Assembly (NCBI GenBank): GCA_023382535.1
Contig: JAHDWA010000052.1
Coordinates: 13,918-77,917 of the forward strand
Source of the DNA: Anaerolineae bacterium
GTDB taxonomy: Bacteria; Chloroflexota; Anaerolineae; 4572-78; J111
Reading direction: 5' to 3'
DNA length: 64,000 nt
Shown one piece after another: positions 53,112-60,678 of this stretch (position 1 is its first letter; every line of letters begins with the position of its first letter). Both the position numbers and the translations under genes were made by a program. The notes under the pieces are model-generated. The model worked only from the letters and a program-made list of their open reading frames with translations. It was not told where the DNA came from and did not search any database.

Positions 53112-54218
53112 ATGGCTACTGAAATTCGGCGAATTGCGCTCAATACCGGCGGCGGCGACGCGCCGGGCTTGAACGCCGTCATCCGCGCGGCGGTGCTGTC
53201 TGCATTGAACCGGGGCTGGGAGTGTGTGGGCATCCGTGAGGGCTACAACGGCCTCTTTTTGGCCGAGCAGTATCCCGAAGGGGGATTGATCCCGCTGACC
53301 CGCGAGAGCGTGCGCGGCATTACCCACCTGGGCGGCACCATTTTGGGCACCACCAACCGGGGCAACCCGCTGCGCTACCCCACCCTTGACGAACAGGGCC
53401 AGCTCGTGGAAATAGATCGCACCGACGAGATTTTGGCCGCCTTCCGGCTGCAGCAGATTGACGCCCTGATTGCCATCGGCGGCGACGGCTCGCTCGCCAT
53501 CGCCAACGCCTTTGCCCGCAAGGGGCTGCGTGTGGTCGGCGTGCCCAAAACGATTGACAACGACCTTGACCAGACCATAATTACTTTTGGCTTTGATACC
53601 GCCGTTTCCTTCGCCACCGAGTGTCTGGATCGTCTCCATTCTACAGCCCAGGCTCACCGGCGGATCATTGTGGTCGAGGTGATGGGCCGTTACGCCGGCT
53701 GGATTGCGCTCAATGCCGGCGTCTCCGGCACCGCCGACGCCATCCTTATTCCGGAAATCCCCTATGATTTGAGCAAAGTCGCCGCCAAGATCGAGGATCG
53801 CGCCAGAAGAGGCTTGAATTTTTCCATCGTCGTCGTGGCCGAAGGGGCCAGGCCGAAAGATGGCACTATTTCGGTCATTTCCAAGGAGTTGGGCCGGGCC
53901 GAGCGCCTGGGCGGTATCGGGGAAAAAGTCGCCGCCGAGCTGCAAGAACTGACCGGCAAGGAAGCGCGAGCCGTGGTGCTGGGCCACCTGCTGCGCGGCG
54001 GCACGCCGACGACCTTTGACCGGCTGCTGTCGCTCCGCTTCGGCGCGGCCGCCGTCCGCGCCCTGGCCGAAGGGCAGTCCGGGGTCATGGTCGCCCTCGA
54101 CCCGCCGACCGTGCGCTACGTACCGCTGGAACTGGTCGCCGGGCGCATGAAATCCGTCCCGCTGGACTGCGATACCATGCTGACCGCCCGTGAGTTGGGG
54201 ATTTCCTTTGGGGATTAG
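53112..54218 (+). CDS. pfkA: 6-phosphofructokinase, group III-like
   Basis: Glycolytic phosphorylation of fructose 6-phosphate, 368 residues. NTGGGDAPGLNAVIRA, IGGDGSLAIANA, the catalytic PKTIDNDLD, EVMGRYAGW and HLLRGGTPTTFDR are present. The phosphoryl-donor markers are mixed: Gly in GGDGS (ATP type) with Lys in PKTIDND (seen in PPi type and in group III enzymes), so ATP or PPi use is not settled. ATG 53112 follows GAGGTG; the longer in-frame start lies in a repeat array. Confidence 0.93.
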   Translation: MATEIRRIALNTGGGDAPGLNAVIRAAVLSALNRGWECVGIREGYNGLFLAEQYPEGGLIPLTRESVRGITHLGGTILGTTNRGNPLRYPTLDEQGQLVEIDRTDEILAAFRLQQIDALIAIGGDGSLAIANAFARKGLRVVGVPKTIDNDLDQTIITFGFDTAVSFATECLDRLHSTAQAHRRIIVVEVMGRYAGWIALNAGVSGTADAILIPEIPYDLSKVAAKIEDRARRGLNFSIVVVAEGARPKDGTISVISKELGRAERLGGIGEKVAAELQELTGKEARAVVLGHLLRGGTPTTFDRLLSLRFGAAAVRALAEGQSGVMVALDPPTVRYVPLELVAGRMKSVPLDCDTMLTARELGISFGD

Positions 54219-54285
54219 AGTTAGCGCAGCAATTTATTCAAAGAGTCAGGGCTTAGGTGTTTGATAGGTGCTTCATCGCAAAGAT

Positions 54286-54903
54286 ATGAAACTTGCGTTC
54301 ATTATAACGACCAATCTTCTTTTGCTACTGGCTGGGTGTCAGGCTCTTGTTACTTTATCTGGAAAGGATACGCAATCGGATCAGGAAATGAGATTGATAA
54401 CTGAACATATCCGAGTAGATGATGAAGTTATTGATAAAGGAGATCCCTATACAATCATAGAGCCGGTATGGTGGAGTGGAAATATTTATGAGGGCGAGAC
54501 AGAATATAATAAAAGTCTTGCTGAATTTTCAAAAGAACAAAGGCTGATTTTTGCAGTTATTTGGTATATGTCTGAGGTTAACAACGGAGGACACGACCAG
54601 TTCTACTATAACTCGACAGGAATCGTTTGGAAGGATGCGCTTACTGGCTTCGAAGAAATGGGAGTTGATGAAGCCGTTGAAATATTGGAAGAATCTGCAA
54701 AACGACTAGGGGGCAAGCCTAATCTCGATAGAGAAACACGTTGGGCACAAATGGATACTTACCATCCTGCATTCGATGATTTGGATGACAGATTTTACGA
54801 TTTAGAAAATAGGGTAGATTTAGATACAATTATGCGAGATTACATTATAAAAAATCGAGAAGCCTTCTATTATGAAGGGGATATCCAGAAACCGGAACCC
54901 TAA
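54286..54903 (+). CDS. DUF4375 (DMP19-like) lipoprotein
   Basis: 205 residues. Lipoprotein signal ending LLLLLAGC, then a DUF4375 domain with VNNGGHDQFYYNSTGIVWKDALTGFEEMG (about residues 100-128). The family is widespread and of unclear function; DMP19 itself is a DNA-mimic protein in Neisseria, but the similarity here is to the wider family. AT-rich compared with its neighbours, which suggests acquisition. No operon partners. Confidence 0.78.
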   Translation: MKLAFIITTNLLLLLAGCQALVTLSGKDTQSDQEMRLITEHIRVDDEVIDKGDPYTIIEPVWWSGNIYEGETEYNKSLAEFSKEQRLIFAVIWYMSEVNNGGHDQFYYNSTGIVWKDALTGFEEMGVDEAVEILEESAKRLGGKPNLDRETRWAQMDTYHPAFDDLDDRFYDLENRVDLDTIMRDYIIKNREAFYYEGDIQKPEP

Positions 54904-54959
54904 AGAGTTGGCCCTTTTATGAATTTCGTCTTTTTCGCATTTGTCGTAGTCCAACTCCT

Positions 54960-54997
54960 CTTAAATTTCGTGTCAATTCGTGAAATTTGTGGCTGAT
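54960..54997 (+). repeat. Heptamer-like run between the lipoprotein and the binding-protein gene
   Basis: Units close to CGTGTCA ATTCGTG AAATTTG TGGCTGA in the 106-base gap 54904-55009. Confidence 0.5.
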
Positions 54998-55009
54998 TTC
55001 TACATCACC

Positions 55010-55804
55010 TCACGCAATCGTCATGAACCCAACTTGTTCTGCCGCCCTCACCATCTCTCGGGTTACATCATAATCCGCATCCGTGACCGGAGCGAAACGC
55101 TCCACAAAGCCGTGGGCCAGGTGGCTCCGCGCGGCGGGGTCATCGCCCATAGCCAGCAAAATGGTTCGCACCTCGGCCTTCAAGCGCTCCGGCATCTGCC
55201 GGGCAGCAACGATCGGTTGAATCGGCGCGGGGCCAAGCGTGTCAATGATTCGCAGTTGGGCAGCCAGGTCCGGCTGGTCGCGCAGTTCGATGGCTAACAC
55301 CTGCGAGTCAATGGCCGAGGCGCCCACATCCCCCGCGCAGACCAATCGAATGGAATTTTGATGGGAACCGGCGGCGATGACCCGGCCAAAAAAGCCGCGG
55401 GTCTCGCCCATCTGCACCAATCGGTAGCGGGTGATGTTGTAACCGGAGTGCGAATCCAGGTCATTGTACGACCAGCAGCAGCCGCGCAGGTCGGCGAAGG
55501 TTTGATAGGGGCTGTCCCGCCGCACAATCACGTCGGAAAAGTAAATGGGCTGGCCGGCGTAGCGCTCGCCTTGCAGCACCGGTGCGGCCAGCAGTTCAAC
55601 CGGTGACGGATTCTGATCAGCAAGCTGAATGTAGGGCAGGCCGCAGATAAACCCAATATCGGTTTCGCCTGCCGCAAATTGGTCGAAAGAAGCGCCGACC
55701 GCCAGCTCGGTGGGGCAGCCGAGGCTCTGGCCGATATAATCGGCAATAAATTGGTACACTGGCCGCATATTGGGCGCAAGAAAAGTAGCAAAACGGATTA
55801 ACAC
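55010..55804 (-). CDS. PhnD-like (phosphate/phosphonate) binding protein without signal peptide
   Basis: 264 residues from a GTG start with GGAGG 4 bases upstream; the frame continues to 55849 but through poorer starts. The fold is a type 2 periplasmic binding protein of the PhnD/DUF3108-like class: FATFLAPNMRPVYQFIADYI, ETDIGFICGLPYIQL, WSYNDLDSHSGYNI and GDVGASAIDS. It lacks a signal peptide and has no permease or ATPase neighbours, so a soluble binding or sensory role is as likely as transport. Confidence 0.78.
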   Translation of the reverse strand: MLIRFATFLAPNMRPVYQFIADYIGQSLGCPTELAVGASFDQFAAGETDIGFICGLPYIQLADQNPSPVELLAAPVLQGERYAGQPIYFSDVIVRRDSPYQTFADLRGCCWSYNDLDSHSGYNITRYRLVQMGETRGFFGRVIAAGSHQNSIRLVCAGDVGASAIDSQVLAIELRDQPDLAAQLRIIDTLGPAPIQPIVAARQMPERLKAEVRTILLAMGDDPAARSHLAHGFVERFAPVTDADYDVTREMVRAAEQVGFMTIA

Positions 55805-55841
55805 ATCGCCTCCAAACAAAAATTCGGTAATGTTATGATTG

Positions 55842-55865
55842 GAGTCCAAAGTGCACTTTGGACTC
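55842..55865. repeat. 24-bp perfect palindrome
   Basis: The 12-base arm GAGTCCAAAGTG is followed by its exact complement. It shares its outline with 12119-12148 and, weakly, 10208-10237. Confidence 0.85.
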
Positions 55866-55925
55866 GATTTTTATTCAGACTCACAACAAGCTTTAGAAAC
55901 CTATCTCTATTCAGCCGCCCTCGCC

Positions 55926-56044
55926 TGGGATTGAAATCCCAAGCTAACTCAGGTAAAAGTCGGTTAAAAACCGACTCCCTGTGGCTCAAACCAGTGCGCT
56001 TCAGCGTACTTTTAATCTCCTTAGCCCTGAACTTCAGTTCGGGG
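55926..56044. repeat. Cluster of four short hairpins
   Basis: TGGGATT/AATCCCA (55926-55941), AGTCGGTT/AACCGACT (55958-55976), AGTGCGCT/AGCGTACT with one G-U (55993-56010) and CCCTGAAC/GTTCGGGG with one G-U (56025-56044). They occupy most of the 242-base gap after the MetE-like gene. No reading frame was recognised. Confidence 0.7.
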
Positions 56045-56091
56045 CGGCGGACTGAAGAGGTACGGAAATCCTTGGCCTTTCTGTACCTTGA

Positions 56092-57201
56092 TCATCTCCA
56101 AACCGATTGGACCGTTTCAACGATAGTTCTCAGCTTGCGCTTCTCATCGGCTACCGAGATACGATTTCCCACGATGGAGGTAGAGAAGCCGCATTGGGGG
56201 CTGAGGGCCAGCCGCTCCAGGGGCACAAACTGCGCCGCTTCTTTGATCCGGGTCGTCAGCCCCGGGACAGTTTCCACCCGTGAAGTTTTGGTCGTGACCA
56301 GGCCGAGCACCACCATTTTGTCCTCCGGCGCCTCTCGCAGCGGCTCAAAGCCGCCGGAACGCTCGTCGTCATACTCCAGCAGCAGGCGGTGAGCGTGAAT
56401 GTTCCTGAAAATCGGCCTGGCGATCAGTTCGTAGCTGCCCTGGGTCAGCCAGCGACTGCCCTGGTTGCCCCGGCAGAGATGGAAACCAAAAGTGATGCCG
56501 GGAAACCCATCAATCACGGCGTTGTCCAGCTCGATGCCGTGCTGCAGCCAGCGCTCCAGCGTCCAGCCCTGCCCTTCGTAAAAAGCCCTGGTCTGGGGTT
56601 CGAGCAGAAGCGGGTAATGGGGCGCATCAAGCTGGATATAGGTGCAGCCCAGCCGGACCAACTCGGTCACTTCGTCGTGCAGAATATCTACCACGTCGGC
56701 CAGAAAGCTGTCCAGGGTCGGGTAAACGTGGCTGGAAATATTAGGCGACCAGAAATTGGCCCACAGGCTGGGGCTAGGCAGGGTAACTTTGGGGATGCGG
56801 CTGGTCCGCGCCCGCAGGTACGTAAATTCCTCCGCCGAGAGATGGCGCTTGCGTTTTAATTTGTCTACCACCCCCAGCTTTTGCGGGCGGCCCTTGCTCC
56901 AATCGCCGATGCTTTCGTCACCGTACCAGTCACCCCACAGGAAAGCATCAATATCGTACTCGCCAAAGCCGGCCACGGCCGCCGGCATCTGGCTCTGGAA
57001 GGAGAGACGGCGCATCTCGCCATCTGTCACCACGTCCAGGCCGGCTTCTTCCTGCAAGGCGACCGCCCCATCCACCGCCCAATCCTCGATCTTTTTAAAG
57101 GCCGCCTGGCTGATCAAGCCATCGGCCACATCCTGCTGCGCCTTGACCAACTCCGGCGGGCGGAGCAAACTGCCGACAACGTCGGCGTGAACCGTTATCA
57201 T
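56092..57201 (-). CDS. MetE C-terminal-domain-type methyltransferase (cobalamin-independent)
   Basis: 369 residues forming a single TIM-barrel of the MetE_C family. Zinc-ligand motifs: GFHLCRGNQG (His and Cys), Glu in the following strand and Cys in LALSPQCGFST. It lacks the N-terminal folate half of full MetE, so it belongs to the core-MetE or epoxyalkane:CoM transferase group. The methyl or alkyl donor is not known. GAGGTG precedes the start. Confidence 0.86.
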   Translation of the reverse strand: MITVHADVVGSLLRPPELVKAQQDVADGLISQAAFKKIEDWAVDGAVALQEEAGLDVVTDGEMRRLSFQSQMPAAVAGFGEYDIDAFLWGDWYGDESIGDWSKGRPQKLGVVDKLKRKRHLSAEEFTYLRARTSRIPKVTLPSPSLWANFWSPNISSHVYPTLDSFLADVVDILHDEVTELVRLGCTYIQLDAPHYPLLLEPQTRAFYEGQGWTLERWLQHGIELDNAVIDGFPGITFGFHLCRGNQGSRWLTQGSYELIARPIFRNIHAHRLLLEYDDERSGGFEPLREAPEDKMVVLGLVTTKTSRVETVPGLTTRIKEAAQFVPLERLALSPQCGFSTSIVGNRISVADEKRKLRTIVETVQSVWR

Positions 57202-57233
57202 AACACCTCGCTTTCATTGAAGAGAGCAGAGTT

Positions 57234-57282
57234 GCAAGGTAGCAGGGTAGCAGGAAAATCTGCTACCTTGCTACCCTGTTCC
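57234..57282. repeat. Inverted heptamer array (GTAGCAG / GCTACCT)
   Basis: GCAAGGT AGCAGGG TAGCAGG, AAAATCT, GCTACCT TGCTACC CTGTTCC; the arms pair over 16 bases with one mismatch. It lies just after the stop codon of the propeller lipoprotein. Confidence 0.8.
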
Positions 57283-57287
57283 TCTGC

Positions 57288-58565
57288 CTAATTCCACGAC
57301 CACAAGCCAATGGCCCCTTCATCCACCAGCATGGCCTGATTGCCATCCTCGGACCAGGTATCAACCAGCCAGACACGCTCGACCAGCGCCGGGTCGCGGT
57401 CGGCGTAAACCAGATAGCGGCTGTCAGGCGACCAAAAGCGGTCGCTCTGGGCATATTGATTGAAACTGTTCACGATAAAGTTCATCTGGAACGAAGGTTC
57501 AAACACTTTGTAGCCCCGATCTCGATTTTCGGCCATGTGGTAAACCCGCCACTGCATCCAGGTTGCATCATGCACGGGCAGCCAGGTTAAATAGGCCAGC
57601 CGCTGCCCGTCCGGCGACCAGAAGAAGCCGAGGATCTGAAAGCCGGCATCCGTAACCCGCCGGGTCTCGCCGCTCTGCCAGTCGAAAATGTGGACGGGAC
57701 CGTAAAAAGGATCACCCGGCTCAGCCCGGACTGCGTAAGCCACCTGCTGGCCGTCCGGCGACCAGGCAAAGGCCGCCTGCCCGTTCGGCGCGCGGGTCAG
57801 AGTTTCCGGCTGACCGGAGCCAAAACTTTGCAAGGCGTCAACTTTCGCCTCGGCAGATACGCCCAGCCAGCGATCTCCTCGCGGCGACCAGGCCGGGGCC
57901 AGGAACAATCCCGGCGGGTGGGACAGCTCTTCCGCGTGATTTCGCTCAATATCGTACAGAACCAGCCTGGCCTGCTCATTGTGGCGGCGTGCCCCCCCGG
58001 TGTGCCAGACCATGCGCCGGCCGTCCGGCGACCAGGCAAAATAAAAGGGACGCCCCCGGCCCACCCGCCGGTTGTCAACCCGGCCTGCCTCCAGCTCGAC
58101 CAGGCGCAGGCTGATGCTGTCATCTTCCTCGATGAGGTAAGCCAAGCGGCGGCACTCTAAAGGCCGGTCGGGACAGGCTGTCGGCGACCAATAAATGTAA
58201 ATGACAAAATGCTGGTCGCTTTGACCCACAATCCGGGGCGGCGTTTCCGGGGGTTCGGCCATGTACAGGGTGCTGCGGGTTTCGCTGCCGGACCGGGTTA
58301 CGGCCGCAAAGGCCAGCCGGCCATCGGGTGACCAGGAGAGGCGGTGGTAGGAAAGACCGGGGTATTCGGCGGCAGCGGTGGCGTCAGCGGTCACGGCGAG
58401 GGTCCGGCTGCGGTCGGCGGTGGTGATATAGACATTGCCATCGCCGCCAATGTAAGCCAGCCGTCCGGACACCGACGGCGAGGGATGAAAGGCAGCGGGC
58501 GAGGGGGCAAGCTGACAGCCAAGTAAGACAGTCCCTATCAGCCCCAAGATCGTAAACCGGAACAC
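57288..58565 (-). CDS. Lipoprotein with WD40-like (TolB-type) beta-propeller
   Basis: 425 residues. Lipoprotein signal ending TVLLGC, then at least five propeller blades marked by SWSPDGRLAFA, AWSPDGRRMVW, AWSPRGDRW, AWSPDGQQVAY, FWSPDGQRLAY and FWSPDSRYLVY. GTG start after a GGGGG-rich ribosome site. A relative in plan of the protein at 22482-24203. Surface or secretion-associated role; no specific function recognised. Confidence 0.82.
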   Translation of the reverse strand: MFRFTILGLIGTVLLGCQLAPSPAAFHPSPSVSGRLAYIGGDGNVYITTADRSRTLAVTADATAAAEYPGLSYHRLSWSPDGRLAFAAVTRSGSETRSTLYMAEPPETPPRIVGQSDQHFVIYIYWSPTACPDRPLECRRLAYLIEEDDSISLRLVELEAGRVDNRRVGRGRPFYFAWSPDGRRMVWHTGGARRHNEQARLVLYDIERNHAEELSHPPGLFLAPAWSPRGDRWLGVSAEAKVDALQSFGSGQPETLTRAPNGQAAFAWSPDGQQVAYAVRAEPGDPFYGPVHIFDWQSGETRRVTDAGFQILGFFWSPDGQRLAYLTWLPVHDATWMQWRVYHMAENRDRGYKVFEPSFQMNFIVNSFNQYAQSDRFWSPDSRYLVYADRDPALVERVWLVDTWSEDGNQAMLVDEGAIGLWSWN

Positions 58566-58590
58566 CTTCAGCCCCCCTCATGCCCCCGTT

Positions 58591-59994
58591 CTAAGTCTGG
58601 AGATGCTCCCTGACGTAATTCCGGGCGCGTTCGGCGCCCGCCAGGAATTGCGGCCTGATCTTTTCATAGAGATCGAGGGGAATCGCCCCATAGGGAGGGT
58701 CTACCTGGGCGTATTTCTGGAGAAAAGAGGTTATATCCAGCGAGATGTCGCCCGGCCCAATGTCGGCAACGGCTTGACCTGTTTTGCCTTTGGCCCGGCA
58801 GAGAAGATAAGCGACCTGGGTTTCGCTCACGGTGCCCATACAGTCGCAGGGCTTGTACCCTTCTAAACCCAGCATCTTGCGGACAAAGGTTCTGTTTTCC
58901 GACAGGTCGAACAGATTCTTATCAAACATCTGCTCAACCACGGCCTCATCCAGGTAGGCTACCAGATGCATCCAGACATAAATACACTTGGGGCACCGGC
59001 CGCACCACGGCTTCTGCTGCGCGCACGAGTGCGTACTCGGCACTGCCGCCGCGTCCCTGGCCAGCAGATTAAAGACCACAAGATCGTAAACCGGGCGGAG
59101 CAAATGAAAATAGTTCAGATTGGAAACGAGGTTCGTCTGAATGTAATCGGCCAGCAGCTTTTCGGCGGCGGTGCTCATACCCCACAGATAATTGATTTCT
59201 TCGCCCGTTTTGTCCCAAATCAGGTTGTGTTCGTCGGTGCTTTTGGTGATGCCGAGCGCCACCTGGGTATAATTGTGCTGCAAAGCGATGGGCAGCGCCG
59301 TCCAGTAGGAGCTGACCGTTTCGGCGGCTAAAAGATGCCTGACGCCGTATTCCGGGTAGAGCTGCGCCGCCGGGGAGTCCAGCGCGGTGTCGTAAACCCA
59401 AGCGCGATGGCGGTTCAAAGCGGTTGTGTGTTGTAACATGCCGTCAATCAAATGATGCTGCCGCTGCGCCGGGCCATAAATGTTGTGGGAGTAAACCATG
59501 ACATCATACGGAATGCCGGCCCGCTCTAACAGTTTGGCCGAAACCAGGCTGTCCTTGCCCCCGCCGCAAAGACTGAGCAATCTTTCGCCTGGGGAAAGCG
59601 TCACCGGGCCGGCTAAAGGTCGCTGCCCCGGCCACAGAGCGGTTGGCTGCTGCGGGCCAACATAATCGGCAATATCATTATCGTGCCGCCAGACGCCCCA
59701 CACATTCTGAAAGATCGTCCGCCACAGTTCAAAAAATGGGCCGGAATAAAGATCCTGGTATGGTCCCAAATCCAGGACTTCAGGTTTCAGGCTGGCCGCT
59801 TTATTGGCTTCAAAAGCAAGCAGGTGAAAATAGATCTGCCGCATAAACTCCCGGCCAAAACGGGTTTCAAGCTCATAGAAGTTAACCGTATCATACCAGT
59901 AGGCGGTTGAAAAGACGATGTCGTCAACGCGATAGTTCAGCACCAACTGATGCCGCGAGCGATTAACTTCCTCAAAAACAAGCTTCCCAGGCAT
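58591..59994 (-). CDS. PP-loop ATP-pyrophosphatase, MurL-like
   Basis: 467 residues. The PP-loop motif LLSLCGGGKDSLVSA (about residues 140-155) marks adenylating N-type ATP pyrophosphatases. QQKPWCGRCPKCIYVWMHL (about residues 335-352) is a CxxC zinc-like motif next to a conserved helix. The GGGKDS variant and the CxRCxKC motif fit MurL, which epimerises the glutamate of UDP-MurNAc-L-Ala-L-Glu in some bacteria; without a MurD2 neighbour this is a suggestion. 24 bases upstream of the lipoprotein gene on the same strand. Confidence 0.6.
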   Translation of the reverse strand: MPGKLVFEEVNRSRHQLVLNYRVDDIVFSTAYWYDTVNFYELETRFGREFMRQIYFHLLAFEANKAASLKPEVLDLGPYQDLYSGPFFELWRTIFQNVWGVWRHDNDIADYVGPQQPTALWPGQRPLAGPVTLSPGERLLSLCGGGKDSLVSAKLLERAGIPYDVMVYSHNIYGPAQRQHHLIDGMLQHTTALNRHRAWVYDTALDSPAAQLYPEYGVRHLLAAETVSSYWTALPIALQHNYTQVALGITKSTDEHNLIWDKTGEEINYLWGMSTAAEKLLADYIQTNLVSNLNYFHLLRPVYDLVVFNLLARDAAAVPSTHSCAQQKPWCGRCPKCIYVWMHLVAYLDEAVVEQMFDKNLFDLSENRTFVRKMLGLEGYKPCDCMGTVSETQVAYLLCRAKGKTGQAVADIGPGDISLDITSFLQKYAQVDPPYGAIPLDLYEKIRPQFLAGAERARNYVREHLQT

Positions 59995-60018
59995 TCTTAA
60001 ACCTTCTGATCCGGCCTC

Positions 60019-60678
60019 TCAGGCAAATTCACGGATGTCCACAATCTCCTGTTCGGGTACCTGGCTTAAGACTTCTCGCACCTCATCCACCGTCACCTGG
60101 GGGATTTTGAGCACCATGTCGTAAAAGCCGGAGCGGCGCGGCGAGGGGAAACTGCCGATGCCCATAATGCCCCACCCGTGTTGAGAAATCACCCCGGTCA
60201 GCTTGGCAAACTCGCCTTTCTGATTGGGCATGCGCATGGTCACCCGCACCCCGGCGGCGGGCAGGCCCAACATCTCTTGAAAGGCATGTAAGACATCCAC
60301 CTCGCTCAAAATACCGACCACCACCACTTTGTCCTCAAGGACGGGCAGACAGCCAATTTTGTGATCCATCATGATCCGGGCGGCGCGCTCGATGGTTCGA
60401 TCCGGAGTAATGGTCTGGACCTCGTCGGCTTTGAGCATGAGATCGCTGACCGAAAGATTGGACAGAAAGCGGCTGATCTCCCACACGTTCAGACTGGCCA
60501 TGGCATCCGGCTTGAGGGCCAGCCTTTGGCGTGTGAGCAGCCCCAGCAGCCGTTTGCCGTCACCGATCACCGGTAAATGCCGAACGTGATTTTCGGCCAT
60601 GAGCTTTTCGGCGTCAGCCGCCGGAACTTCCGGCGAAACCATAATAGGATGGCGGGTCATACAATCTTTAACCAGCAT
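60019..60678 (-). CDS. CBS-pair and ACT domain regulatory protein (AcuB-like)
   Basis: 219 residues. Two CBS domains (about 1-55 and 70-130, with MTRHPIMVSPEVPAADAEKL and ADEVQTITPDRTIERAAR), followed by an ACT-like domain (about 140-205). CBS pairs bind adenine nucleotides and ACT domains bind small molecules, so it probably senses energy or amino-acid state. ATG 60678 (AAGGAAG upstream) is chosen; its start overlaps the end of the ABC ATPase gene by 11 bases, indicating translational coupling to the peptide transporter. Confidence 0.85.
   Translation of the reverse strand: MLVKDCMTRHPIMVSPEVPAADAEKLMAENHVRHLPVIGDGKRLLGLLTRQRLALKPDAMASLNVWEISRFLSNLSVSDLMLKADEVQTITPDRTIERAARIMMDHKIGCLPVLEDKVVVVGILSEVDVLHAFQEMLGLPAAGVRVTMRMPNQKGEFAKLTGVISQHGWGIMGIGSFPSPRRSGFYDMVLKIPQVTVDEVREVLSQVPEQEIVDIREFA

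Noticed and set aside
53088..53987. Long open frame (299 codons) on the minus strand
   Set aside because: Antisense to pfkA with no recognisable protein features.
55010..57201. Phosphonate uptake operon
   Set aside because: Only a PhnD-like protein is present; no permease, ATPase or C-P lyase genes are adjacent, and the next gene is a MetE-type enzyme.
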